A stretch of 64,000 nt of DNA from Lycorma delicatula (Eukaryota > Arthropoda > Insecta > Hemiptera > Fulgoridae): NCBI RefSeq assembly GCF_047948215.1, contig NC_134457.1:84606898-84670897 (forward strand), read 5' to 3'. A model generated the notes under the pieces. The model worked only from the letters and a program-made list of their open reading frames with translations, was not told where the DNA came from and did not search any database. Made by a program: the position numbers and the translations under genes. Positions 35,221-47,589 of this stretch are shown here, one piece after another (the stretch's first letter is position 1; each line of letters starts with the position of its first letter).

Positions 35221-37199
35221 TGACTATTTTGAAGTTAAAAAAAAAATAAAAGACCTGATAATATTGTCGTTAAAATTACCCGGAATTTATGTTTGGCATA
35301 GATTTATTTTTATATCTTAACGACCCAACATATACGTATTTTCTTATTTATTTAGTTAATTATTTATTAATCAGTAGAAAAATAATTTAAAAAAACGTGT
35401 TTTAAATTAAATTATTTGTTAGTAATTTTTTTTTAAATATTAGCCCTGCTAAATATTGTTATTAGGTGCAATACAACATTTATATAAACACCTCAACAAA
35501 AAATTACCCTTTTTTAATTAAATTTTCTAAACCTAAATTAAAAAATACTAATTTAAATTTTAATTAATTTTTTTCATTCTACATAAATTTAATAATAAAA
35601 ACGTATCAAGCAATTATGTATCAAACAACAGAAGTATCAATAAAAAAAAGAAAAGTAAATGGTGTATAAAAAAAAGTAATGAAATATTTAAAAAATATTC
35701 AAGTCGATTTTTTTGAATAGCAAGATTTTATTATAAATTGAATCCTATTTTCAAACGATTTTTTTGATTGGATTTTATTGTTCAGTAACTCTGTGATAAG
35801 AGTAAAATTCGATTTCATTTCAAAAACCTTAGTAAAATAATGTTAAATTAAAAAATTTTCATTTGTTAGATTCAAACAGTTTAATTCTTTTATCTTGGTC
35901 TCTCTAAAATGTAGATTTCACATTTGTATTTTTTTTCTTTTTTTTCTTTCTGTATACAGGTAGAATTCGATGACGCATTGTAAACAACAAAAATTCAGAT
36001 TTATTTTAAACTTTTTAAAGAAATTTTGAGCATTTTCCGTAATTTATGAAGTTATTTTGGTATTAAACGATTTGTAATTTAAATTTTTAGAAAATTCAAA
36101 TGGTTTAGATATTTTTATTAAAAAAATTAGTGTTTTAAATGATGTAATTTTCAATAAAAAATTTACATTTTATTTCTTATAAGCTAAAAGAAATTACCAA
36201 GAGTAAAATTTTTCCAAAAAAAAAAACAAAGTTTCTTACGTTAATGTACCATCTCCATTATCATCCGACGTTTTTCAAGAGATTTGTAGAATCAGTTTTC
36301 CTGATACCCCAAATTTCATTATTATAGGATAAACTGTTCCTGACATACAAAAAAAAATAGAGTTTAAATTCACATAAATGGATATTCACAAATATTTTTA
36401 AAGAAGTATTCAGCATCTTTGAATTTATTAGACCGTTAAAGTCAATAAATTCAAAAACCCAAAGGGAAAGCTCGGATCATTTTGTGACCGCTAGTAATTA
36501 ATACTTGCCTTCTATTATTTCCTATTATTGCGGGAACGTAAAAAATGCATAAAAATATTTGTAATTATGCGAGGCTACAATTTTTAAGAACTGCGTATTA
36601 GACTTCTATATATATATGTATATATATATTTTTTTTTTTTTTTTAAATCCCCTTTGTAATACCTTAATTATATTTTATAACAACTAATCTCAGCCTCTTT
36701 TATAATGGAAAATGATTTTCCTGTGTTGTTTCAATTAAACTTTATTTAATGAAATGGAATTTTGTTGTTCACACAGAGCGTTACAAAATTCAAAGTTTGA
36801 AATATTGGGAATAAAGTAATTTCATATTGTTCACGTACCTAATAACTTGTTATTTTATGTAGTCAAAGAAATAAGTGATTAAAATTTATTTCTAATATTA
36901 ATACAGAATTTTGATCATGGTGTTTTTTTTTTTTTTTGTTTTTGATAAAATAAAACCTCTATTTTTCAGATTTTTAAATGAATACATCGATTCCCCTTTT
37001 ATAATTTTGAAGTAATTAAAAAAATAAATGAATATTTTAATTGAAAATTCAAACAAAAAAAAAACAAATATGTAAAAGCCTTTTTTAAAAGGTCACATTC
37101 ACGAATAACTTACGGTAAAGCATCTTAATTGTAAATTAAAACTTAAATATAGCTTGATAAAATATATCTAGAAGCTTTATCGTAAAAGAAATCACAACT
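35221..37199. other. Very AT-rich non-coding stretch
   Basis: Long A/T runs and a TA/T run near 36608-36645. No gene or repeat family was recognised. Confidence 0.5.
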
Positions 37200-37670
37200 A
37201 TGTTCAAGAGAAATTCAAATATTTACAAAGAAAGAGTAACATCAAAACTACAACATTCAATTGGAAACAACCTTGTACACCTGATTACGGGTTTGTGTAA
37301 TAAAGAAAATTTGTCTACTACAAAAAATGCTCCAGATCCTAAAATCACAGCTTTAAGTTATTATCTTCTTCAGCAAATAAAAAAAAAACCATCGTTTACT
37401 ATTCAAACATGTTTTAATATTATTAAAAAATTCAATAGCAAAATCTGCATTAAGGTATTGTGCTTGACTAATTATTATTCATTCATGATTGCGATTATAC
37501 ATGCTTTAGGACCGAATCGCGGATATTGGCCCGAGATCGACAGTAACGATTCTTATAATTGTAAGAAAATGGAAGTACGTAAAATACCACTTTATGGTGA
37601 TCACAAAAGACGCTTCTTCCAAAACTTACAATTAAAAAAATTTTTTAAAGTAGTTAAATCTTTTTTTTAA
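37200..37670 (+). CDS. Unidentified 156-codon open reading frame
   Basis: ATG to TAA gives 156 codons with no interruption in DNA that is about 70% AT, where a stop is expected roughly every 12 codons; a run this long is unlikely by chance. The protein is basic and Lys/Asn/Ile-rich. A less biased C-terminal part reads ALGPNRGYWPEIDSNDSYN then MEVRKIPLYGDHKRRFF. The N-terminal part has NLVHLITGLCNKENL. No signal peptide, membrane segment or known domain was recognised. No TATA box or splice-site pair is obvious. It could be a real single-exon gene, an exon, a fragment of a mobile element or viral gene, or a rare chance frame. Confidence 0.35.
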   Translation: MFKRNSNIYKERVTSKLQHSIGNNLVHLITGLCNKENLSTTKNAPDPKITALSYYLLQQIKKKPSFTIQTCFNIIKKFNSKICIKVLCLTNYYSFMIAIIHALGPNRGYWPEIDSNDSYNCKKMEVRKIPLYGDHKRRFFQNLQLKKFFKVVKSFF

Positions 37671-38630
37671 ATTCCCATTTTATATCACAAATTTGGATGA
37701 AACATCTGCAAGTAATTTTAGTATAATTATTGAAAACATCGCTATTTTCTGTTTCATCTCATCATTTCTCATTGTTAAAAAGATGGTTTAAGTAGTTGAT
37801 TTTGATGCAATATTTACTTATTTTTGTTAAAAATCAAAAAAAAAAAAAATAGTCAAAATTCTTATGATGTATAAATGTTGGTATATATGTACACAATTTT
37901 TTTTTTTTTTTATAATTAATACACCATATAAGCTTGAAGTTTGTGTATGAAAAAATGAAATGGAAATTTTGTAGTGTATGAAAAAATCGTATTTTTTAGC
38001 CATAAATTCCGGTCAGTTAGTCCGGTCAGCGGGCTGTAAATAGCCATGCAGCTGTTTATAAATAAAATATAATTAATGTATTAATCGCATATTGAAAACA
38101 TCCCCACATTATAATTACATGATAATAATATTGGCTTGAGGTTAAAACCACAAATTTCAAATTTGATATTACTAAAAAAGAAAGCTTCTATTTCAACAAA
38201 TACCTTGAAAGTGTATAAATTGATACCTCACATGACTGTGTTTGTTACTTGTTAAGCGAACCCCAAAGTGGGAGTAAAAGTTCAATTTTATAAAAATCTT
38301 TTTTTAAAGCAGTCTTGATTAAAATAAACAAGGGAAAAAAAATTGTTAACAAATGCGTGACTTTTAGTGGGGTCCGGCCGCTTGGTAGGGTTTGTGGCTC
38401 CCAGTTTAATAAAAATTAATTTATATGCGTAATTAGACGACAATAGAAGAAACCACAATGAAAAACAATCATCATAGCGATCACAAAAAAATTTCAAAGT
38501 TTAGAGCATTTTTTAGGGTGAGGATACAAAAAAAAACGTTGTTTTTTTTTTTGTAAATATGGTTATTTTTTAATAAAAAATGCGCCTAAGAAAAATATGA
38601 AATTAATTAGCCTAAATCTTGAAATACTGA
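37671..38630. other. AT-rich non-coding stretch
   Basis: No gene was recognised. The part from about 38220 includes GC-richer pieces (GGGGTCCGGCCGCTTGGTAG) that may belong to an old repeat. Confidence 0.45.
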
Positions 38631-38639
38631 GGGTGATCT

Positions 38640-38950
38640 TGCTTTACAGCCTCACTCCCTTGACCTTTTAAGTTGAAAATTTAATGGAATCAATGTATGT
38701 AGAAGTAATCTTACCCCGTATGTAGAAGTAATCTGACCAAGTTTGTTCAAAATCAGTACAGTAGTTCTGGAGATGTAAGGTGATTTATAGGCCAACACCG
38801 AACACACACACGTACATACGTACATCCAAAAAATGTCTATTTTTGAGTTCCTTAGATTTCAAAACGTCAAGATTCGGTGAAAACCGCATATGCTCAAATT
38901 GGACCGATCACAATACTTTCCTAGAGCTTTAGCGCTATTTAGACGGAAAA
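38640..38950 (+). repeat. Dispersed repeat, 3' part (MITE-A-like layout)
   Basis: It has a direct repeat GTATGTAGAAGTAATCT (about 38695 and 38718), a CGTACATACGTACATCC block, and an end reading CAATACTTTCCTAGAGCTTTAGCGC, then TATTTAGACGGAAA. The order (ACGTAC-rich block, then CAATACTT(C/T)CCT, then a short purine-rich end) is the one seen at MITE-A 3' ends, but the sequence differs. It may be a related family. Confidence 0.4.
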
Positions 38951-39985
38951 ATAAAAATAATGTGATTAATCTCCTCCTATTAATTATTTAAATATAAGAA
39001 AATGAAATAATTTTACGGTAAATACATTAAATATTAAAAAGATTGCTTCAAAATAGTTCACAATTCGGAAACTGATATAAAAATTTATTTTGAAGAGATA
39101 TTTATGTACATAATGAACGGAATAGAAATTTCTATGGTTTTTAATTAATATTATTTTTAAATTCGTCGATAGAATAATATTATTTTGTAAAAAAAAACCT
39201 TTTAGTTGTATTTTAAATAAATTAGCGGGAAGACTTTTCAAATTTTTTGATAGTTTATTAAAAATGTCAATAGAAATATAATAAGACCCTTTCTCCTAAG
39301 CCGGAGAATTGTGTTGAGTTATATAAAAATAATTTAATTTTCCGGTACGGTAAAGATGGATATTATTATTTTTTAAGAGTAAGTTAATATGCAATTTTTT
39401 GGAAAATATTGCATATGCATAATTATAAACACAAGGATTAGTTAAAATATTTTATTTCTATATATCGATCTACACAATTCATACGTATAGGCGTCAAATA
39501 ATTATTTGACCACCAATTTTTAGTACCTTAAAAACTCGTTCTGACCTTTAAATGAGCCCAAAGATTTGAAATTACACCTTGGATGAGTTGTATTAATAAT
39601 ATTTATTAATGATGAAAAATTAGCGTTTTAGTAAAGCGCTTCAAAGTAACACAACAGTATGCTGTTGTTACAAATGAAGTCAATTTTTTGATTATCCCAA
39701 AAGGACTTGTCATCTAATAAGCAACCGGAAATTTCGCTTTATGGACAATGGAAATACTATCATTATCATGAATAGGAATTCTATGCACGTTGTCAGTAGT
39801 GTTACGTCTAGCTGAGAAGCACAATGTAATGATGTTATTCATACATAAAGTTAGATGCTTATAATCTATCCAGTGAATAATTGCAATCGTACAATTTTCA
39901 GTTCCTTTAAATAATTACCTTTTTGTGTACTAATAATATATTTAATAAGTTATCCATTTTGTGCATATATATGTGGAAATGCTTA

Positions 39986-42216
39986 TTTTACCGGCTATCC
40001 GACATTTTCTATTTTTAACCTAAAAATTTATTTCTCAGGAATGATTAATTATGTCGAACTGAAGTTTCATATAGTGCTAGGGGACCTAGAAGTTTACTTA
40101 GATTGTACTCTTAATCCATTTCAAAATGGCGGCCATGTAAACCTTTTTAGTTGTTAATATCTTTTCAACCAACGGTATATTTAAATGTTATGTTTCACAA
40201 AAACTGTTAAGCGTTTTACAACAAAGAACTTGACACCTATTTATTCAAATCCGTTGATAAATAACAATGTTATGACAAAGTTTTTGAAGGAAATCACTCT
40301 AGATTAAAAAACCGGTTTTCATTTCCTTCCGAATAAAATTAAATAACTCAACACTATCTCAACTGGAATAATTTTAATCTGTAATAAATTATAATAGTTA
40401 ATTAATTTTGAAAATATTGCAATAAAATATTGTTTAAATCATGAAGATATTATAATAATGATCATATTAATATTGAAAAATAATTTACATTAAAATATAT
40501 GTTGTAATTAAGTCATCGTTGAAAATGTAAATAAAAACTAATACTCAGTTTGTCTTTTGTTATTGACCAAGTGTATCCATTGTTCAGTGCTGTACGAGTT
40601 AATTAATTATCTTTTTTATAATTATCTTTTTCACCGTGGCAGGTAATGTGAATCATATTTACGAGTATACTTATAAATGGCTGATAATTTGTTTAATATA
40701 CGGTCTCGTACGTTGCAACACACTTGAGGTGAGACAACTGCATCAGGAAGAATACTTTTCCAATCGAGTGTTACCTTCTCACAAAATGATTTCATCCATT
40801 CATAGACGGCTTAAAGATACAGGAAGCTTAAAACCTAAAAAACCTAGTAAATTAAGACAACCACGTTCAATATGTACACCCGAATTCGAGGAGGGCGTGT
40901 TAGATGAAATATCTAACCATCCCGAAAAGGTACCCGAGAGATGCCTTGGAGTTCAATCAAACAATAATTCAACAGTCGCGCAAGCAGCTACTTCGTGCAT
41001 ATCAGTATCAGTGAGTACAAGCTATTTTACCTCGAAATTATATTCACCTGTTCGGCTTTGCCGATAGCTTATTCGAAAATGTGCAATTTACAAGTTTTTC
41101 CATTCTTTACTCGCACATGTGGTCAAATGAAAACTCTCATCCCGTATAAGAGAACCAATACCATCAGTTTTCGGTAAACGTTTGGGTTGTTATTCTTGGT
41201 GGGCACTAATTTGTCCGTTTTTTCTTGAAATATTCAGTGGTTAAAGATCCTGAAATGGTAAAAGATGTTTCTTGACGGCTCATCATCCATTTTTCCTCGA
41301 GGATTTGCCAATAAACATACGCAGCAAAATGTGATTCATGCTGAATGAGGGCTCCGGCTTAGTATAGATTACAAGTTCAAAATCACCTAAATGAAGCATA
41401 TCCAAACAAATGGATTGATCGAGGAGACCCAGTAGCTTGGTCTGCAAGGTCTCCCGATCTCAATCCTTTTAACGTTTTCTTATGGGGCAATTTAAAGTCA
41501 CTTATATATGACACTTTCGTTGATACCATAGAAGAATTGCGCGCAGAATTCTAAATGGGTTTGAGAGGATTCGTCATACATCTGTCATCTTTGAAAGAGT
41601 GCGGCACCCATTGAAAAAACGCCTAGATGCACGTATTTTGAATGAGGGCCGTCATTTTGAATTAATAGCCAGCGAGTGTTCATTAAACGAAAAACATGTA
41701 ACCCAAATAATTTTTCAACATTAATATTATTTTTTATTATAACATTTTTTGATTTCAATAATATTTTATTGTAATATTTTCAGTATTATTAAATAATTAC
41801 AATTTATTACATGATAACTTAATAAAATTATTCCAGTTGAGATCGTGTTATTTAATTTTATTCGGGAGGAAATGGAAACTGTTTTTTTTTATCTAGAGTG
41901 ACTCACTTCTAGAATTTTTGCTATAACTTTTTATTTTTGAACAGATCTGAATACATAAGGTTCATATTCTTTTTCATAAAACGCTTTACATTTTTTTTGT
42001 AAAACATGCATTTAAATAAACCTGTAGTTACAAAGACATTAACAATTAAAAGGTTTATATGGCCGCCATTTGAAATGGGTTGAGGGATAAGGTTCATTAT
42101 TTTTATACGAGTTCTTGGTACTCTAATAGTATACGGAATTTCAGCTCAATTCCATTAACCATTTCTGAGTAATAAATTTTTATATTAAAATACAAAATGG
42201 CAGATAGCTGGTAAAT
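39986..42216 (+). mobile_element. Tc1/mariner-superfamily transposon with about 500-bp terminal inverted repeats
   Basis: The left end TTTTACCGGCTATCCGACAT and the right end (inverse) ATTTACCAGCTATCTGCCAT start long inverted repeats. These can be followed to about 40490 on the left and 41706 on the right. Shared blocks are CCATTTCAAA(A)TGGCGGCCAT, GTAAAGCGTTTTA, TCACTCTAGAT.AAAA, CATTTCCT(C/T)CCGAATAAAA and CTCAACTGGAATAATTTTA. TA dinucleotides flank both ends (39984-39985 and 42217-42218), as expected for this superfamily. The element is 2231 bp and encloses one decayed transposase. Confidence 0.8.
40636..41675 (+). pseudogene. Mariner-like (IS630/Tc1 superfamily) transposase, broken
   Basis: It encoded a DDE transposase that would cut and paste the surrounding element. 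The N-terminal helix-turn-helix part (about 40720-40960) reads HKMISSIHRRLKDTGSLKPK and TPEFEEGVLDEISNHPEKV. After a frameshift, another frame gives FTSFSILYSHMWSNENSHP and QFSVNVW (to about 41190). Further on are LEDLPINIRSKM, then LQVQNHLNEAYPNKWIDRG and ARSPDLNPFNVFLWGNLKSL (to about 41510), and finally FERIRHTSVIFERV with LDARILNEGRHFE (to 41665). The first catalytic Asp region is missing, the second (normally in a DGAPxH motif) reads NEGSG, and the third (normally NPxD) reads NPFN. There are several frameshifts and stops. The order and the WIGRGGP-type motif place it clearly in the family. Confidence 0.85.
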
Positions 42217-45000
42217 TATGCGTTTCCGAACATATGCTGTTGTAAAGTTTTTTTTTTATTTCGGTATGGAGGACCATCCTTTGAATGTAGTGGATACATT
42301 AGTGGTAAATCGGTTTATTTACTTTATCGAGTCTCTTAGTCTTGTCAAATCGTTTCTAACGGTTGACATTATCCTGGAAATGTTGGTACTGTACAAACTT
42401 TACTGATCAGCTATGTTTAGAATTTGCTAACGATGTTTTCTTTTAGGCGAATAGCATTAAAAAAAAAAATCTATTTCATCACTTCTTTCTAACCTACAAT
42501 AGCAGTTTTCGTTTCAGGTTCGAGAATGAAAAGAAAGTTAGATGAGCTTAATATGGAACAAGCCACGTAAACTGCCCATGTGAGAAGCAATCTTCTCGTA
42601 CGTGAATTTCTGTCACTTTCAAAGACTGCCTCTGAGACTTTGTGATAGTCGTGGTGAAATACAGGTTTAAGGGAAACTGAAGTCCTTTGAACTTAAAAAG
42701 ATATCATTACGGTATAAAGGTGTTCTCTACGAAACAGAAATTTCCCTTTGGTCACATTTTGATCCTCCCTCTTCCCATTACATTAAATTTTTTTTAAATG
42801 TAAAAACATGTACCTTTTATTTTAAAAATAGTCTACATACTAATTTTCGCTACTGTAATAGCTTAAATTTCTGAGATAAAAATTGTATGTAATAAAATTT
42901 ATCCCGCCCGTAGAGAGGAGTTTTTCAAAATTTTAATATATCATAGAAACACTTTATTATAAAAACATTTTTATAAAAACATTCCTAAACAAATTTTAGA
43001 GAATACTCCAAAATTAACCTACCTAGGTTTAGCGGTTTGAGCTGTGCATTGATGAATCAGTCGTCAAGACACTACTTTATCTATTTCAACCTTCTTGTAG
43101 GGATAGATAATTTTATTATCGGTTAATGTTAAGTATATATGTAATTAAATAATGTAATATTAATATAACATGATAATAGAATATCACCCGTGGATGAAGA
43201 TCACAATTTATTAGTTTATTGCTTTACTACTTAACGTCGTTAACGTTTTAAAACAGGATATTATATAGAGAGCACTGTTCAAAAATAATTACATGTTTAT
43301 TTTTTAATTAACAACATGGAACGTGGTAAATCTACTGGTAGTATTTAATTTCCTATTTGTGGTTCACGATCCAGAATAAAAGATCAAAGTACCTAAAATT
43401 AAAAAAAATAATATATTCATGTAATTTGAAGTAAATGAAAACATTATATTATTTCCATTACGAGTAAAATTACTTCACACTGCAATATTATGTTAATTTT
43501 ATACATAAGACCGTATTCAAAAATATTCCTTATAATCCATTCCAAGGTTTATTCAAAAGCAAACTAATTTAGATGAAAATTATTTTGATAATTAGAAAAA
43601 AGTGAATGAACGAATTGTAATTAAGAAAGTATTTTAAATTGAAGCTGAATCGCCCTAGGCTGTTAGAAAGAGTAGGGGGTTCGTGCCCAGCTGCTATATT
43701 ATCAAGGACCGAATGAGTGCCAGTGGTTTGAATCCAGCCTAGTAAATCAACTGTTCTTAAAACAGTTCCGTCCCACACCACCGACCCCATTTCTCCCTTC
43801 TCTATCTTTATTTACCTTCTCGTTCTATCTTTCTTCATTCTTTCTACGGCACCCTCTACTCCTTCATTAAACTGTGGGCACGTAATTCAATCGTTTGTAA
43901 TACTCTTTAAACGTACAGTCCTATCGGTTTATTTAAAATAATTTAATTTTACATAAATGCACGAATAATTTTTTTCAGAAATATTCAGGCTGCACGAGGT
44001 TTTACATCGAATCAATCATAATTTTTTTTTTCTGACTTTGTTTTATTTGTAATTATTTTGTTTTATTATTATTTTTATTTATTAGTAAACTAACTTATTG
44101 GTAAATTTAAACGAATAATCTAAAAAATTAACACATACTCGTATTTTATTAACATGTGAAAATTATGCTAGGTAAATAAATTTATATAATAAGCAATAAA
44201 TAATTTTATAAGGTACGCACTTATAAATTATATTAAAAATCGAAAAAAAAATCCAAATCTCGCAAATTTTGTTAGATTCCTTAATAACACCAGGTTGGTA
44301 GATTTGAATTATTAAAATATAGTAAGTACATAACACACAGAAATATTTTTTCGATAAAATTATTGAATAAGTATTAATGAAAAAGTTACATTCTTAAATT
44401 TATTTTATTTCTTGTTGTTTTATAGTCCCCCCTAAACCACAAAATTATAAAACCCAAATTAAAATTGTTGTGTGTACATGTGAGTACATCGATTTGGCTT
44501 TTATACCCTCAAGAACAGTTTAAGTACAATTATTAAATAGGGAGTCGAGTTTGATATATATTAAAGAAGATTTGTTGTACAGTATATTTTTTTGCAAATT
44601 AAATGAACTATTAGAAAACTATAGAGAGGGTATAAAAATATCTCAAAGGATTTTGATTGTATGGAAATATTTATAAAGAAATTAATATAAAAAATATCAG
44701 TTAAATTAAATCATTGTACCAAAAAGTGAGATTTTTATATCTTTTGATAATTTACCTACTAACGTGAAATTTTTCAGTTTTTATAAAAACGATTTAAATT
44801 TTTTTAATTTTTCTGTTGTAGATAAGGAACGTTATTAATTGATTTATAAGACCTTAAAGATAGAATTTAAACTTTTTATTGTTTACCAATCAGGTTGAAA
44901 TTTTTCTCTAAATAAGTGGAAATAGTTCTACTTAGAAGACAGAAATAATTTTTAAGATTTATTAGAAAGATATTAATCAAAAAACTTTGGAATGTTTTCA
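42217..45000. other. AT-rich non-coding stretch with repeat fragments
   Basis: At about 43020-43085 GGTTTGAGCTGTGCATTGATGAATCAGTCGTC precedes a T/A-rich tract; from memory this resembles the 3' edge of a common arthropod repeat. At 43630-43790 a GC-richer patch (minus strand: GGCTGGATTCAAACCACTGG) may be SINE-derived. No gene was recognised. Confidence 0.4.
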
Positions 45001-45009
45001 GTTAACGTG

Positions 45010-45115
45010 TTGGGTGGGGATGGATTGCTGGACTGACCTCAGTCTGGTCGTGGTGTATTATTCCCTCCACTGTTATATTAACAGTGCCAACACTACTTCA
45101 GACATCCAACATATA
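45010..45115 (-). pseudogene. Small fragment of a restriction-enzyme-like LINE C-terminus
   Basis: On the minus strand TVEGIIHHDQTEVSPA is preceded, after a frameshift, by W.SEVVLALLI. This mirrors the C-terminus of the LINE at 50.4 kb (KEVYIIPIIISVEGIIPATL). The DNA match GTGGAGGGAATAATAC is exact over 16 bp. Confidence 0.4.
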
Positions 45116-46435
45116 ACTACGCCCATTTAAGTGTTTGCAATTATCAAACTTTAACGAGTAATATAAAGACAGAAGATCATTTTTATTTATTTATTTTATA
45201 AATACATATTCTCTTTTCTTTTTAAATAATTTTTTGTAGTTACTCCAGAATTGATTTACATAACACCAATTCTGCAGTTTTACAAGAAGCGTCCTGGGTA
45301 CTATAAAACAACTTTTTCAGAATTTCTTACCAGAAACTGAATCAATAACAGTTGATGGTTTTTTTTATATTATTACTATTCTTGCTACCTACGAAAATCA
45401 TATTGTCTCAAAACACCTTCAAAACATTTCGAGCATTCACCAAGTAGAGTTAAAAATGTGAAAAATAAAAATCAATGAAGGAATCCGTTCACAATACCTT
45501 CCCACAGGTATTACTTAATGAGGAAATAATTTGTTAAACGATTGGGTTCAGTGTTTCAGGTGGGTAAAATCAAGCTCAATCCGAGTGTAAGGAGTTAGAA
45601 ATTAAAACCAAATACATGCGTCGGTTGACGGCATAAATCTAGTTTATCCCCTTTTTCAAAATAACTTTGAAATATATATAAAGAACGATATCTTATATAT
45701 TACTGTATTTGGCAATGGAGGATGTCTAGTGATTGTAATGTTGAAATTATTCAATGCTTCCATTCAAGGAGAATTAAAGAGATGATATCTTCATAGTTCT
45801 GTAATTCATTAGCAAAAAGGCCTAATGCTTCATTTGCAGAAACTGCTTTACTCAATCTTCCAAGAATAAAAAAAAATTAAGCGAGATATTTTAGTGAAAG
45901 ATTCATCAGCATGCAAATTAGTTGCCACTTAATTTGTTAGGATATTTTCTACAGTTATTAGTCATTGTTGAGTTGGTGACTTTTAATAATTTGTTTTTAT
46001 CTTTAATCAATTAACGCTCACTATTCAGTTTAAAATTGAACAGAATGCCATTTTTCAAATTAACAAAGAACAAAAAAAATTTTTTTTAATTTAAATTTTG
46101 TTAGAGTTTTCATTCAAGTTCAAATATCTTGAACCAAAAATCGATATTTTTGATTACAACATTTTTATATAAAAATAAGTAAATTATGTCTAATAATAAC
46201 AATAGTTTTAAACTCTATTACTGGGAAAGAAGCTAAATTTTAAGTTCAACAGAAATGTCAGAAGTGTTCAGTAAAATTTTCCAGTTCCTTTTTTAACTGC
46301 TATCTTCTGGCTTGCCATTAGAATACTGATTTATTGGCGTGCACAACATAAATACGAGTATAATAAAACTTCCTTCTATATGTTAACCAAAATCGTGCTT
46401 TCATTTCTAATCTGCAATATTTCTTATTCTCTTAC

Positions 46436-46628
46436 CATCCAGTTTCTCCTTATTCAACATTCCTTCAACAGAGGCGTTCTTTTTGTTTTCACTAGTTGCC
46501 GAATCTAATTTGCCATCACAAAGATGAAAAGAAGGAATCGCAATGCCAAACTTCTTGATGAGGTCATTACCAAGAGGTTTGTATCGAGGCCCAACCTCGG
46601 AAATGGGCACCAATCTCACATATATTTT
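46436..46628 (-). CDS. Candidate internal coding exon, unidentified protein
   Basis: On the minus strand an acceptor-like TACCTGATTTTCCGAG precedes 64 open codons, and the exon stops at the donor G|GTAAGA, leaving one base (phase 0 in, phase 1 out). The peptide includes KIYVRLVPISEVGPRYKPLG, then NDLIKKFGIAIPSFHLCDG and a charged end SENKKNASVEGM. Composition is balanced with Gly/Pro/Val, unlike the chance frames of this window. The outgoing phase fits the incoming phase of the Beat exon at 1602-1813 on the same strand, but a one-in-three match proves nothing. No domain was recognised. Not resembling any mobile-element protein I know is mild support for a host exon. Confidence 0.4.
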
Positions 46629-47146
46629 CTCGGAAAATCAGGTATTTTATTTAGAATAGTAAGAATATAACATAAAATTACTAATAAAAACCATCAATTT
46701 TAAGTTTAATCGGCTTACATATATGCAACAATAAAAATTTGTATTTTTCTTCATGGTTAACAAAAATTCACCTTAAAATAGTCAAAGTTCTTACAGTAAA
46801 TTTTCACCCGTTTCCCGAAATCGTGTGAAAACATCAAATTAATCACCAACCTCCCACTAGTGATTATATTAATCTTGAATATTAAATAATTTACTTTTAG
46901 AAAATAATTATAATACCCAATAATAGTTTACATTAAGTAAAATCGCTTAAATACGCACTTCGATTGTTAGATGCTCATCAGTAAGTTATTAAGGAATTAT
47001 TAAAAATAAATATTGCATAAACAAAACAAAATAGCAAAAAAATTTATGAAGCGATACAAAACATAATGTTTACCTGTACTTATAAAGTTGAAAAGAAAAC
47101 TATAAAAAAATATAATCTTTCTGTAAATATCCAAGAAGAAAAAATC

Positions 47147-47585
47147 TGATGTGGACAACACATGACTTCCTTGTACGCCTATTAAATTACGTTTACACAT
47201 TTTTTTAAAATGAAAAGTACACAATTTTTTTTTTTTTTTATTGAATTATTATTCATCGTAATTTTTCTTTTACAATTAGAAGTTAATTATTAATAAATCA
47301 ATATATTAAAATGAAAAAAGAAGTTAAAAAAAAGAAGATGAAGTCTGATTCAAACGATGTGCGTTCCCCTGATATGCAAATACTTCATTAATTAAAATTT
47401 GATTTGGCTTTAACTCTGAACCAATGAAAATAAGTACCACATATGACACATCGTTGAAAATCTCTCAATTAGGGCATGTCCAAAATCCAAATTATTTTGG
47501 ACACTTTTGGTTCAGTCGATTGCAGTCAAAAGAGGAGGTGCACAACCAGATATTACAACAGTTCGTAATCCAAAATTTCAACATC
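47147..47585 (+). mobile_element. MITE-A, copy 4 (3' part replaced)
   Basis: It begins TGATGTGGACAACACATGAC and runs to the CAAAAGAGGAGGTGCACAAC block and AAATTTCAACATC, where a mariner-like transposase remnant takes over. The 3' part of the element is not found after the transposase. Confidence 0.75.
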
Positions 47586-47589
47586 TTTT

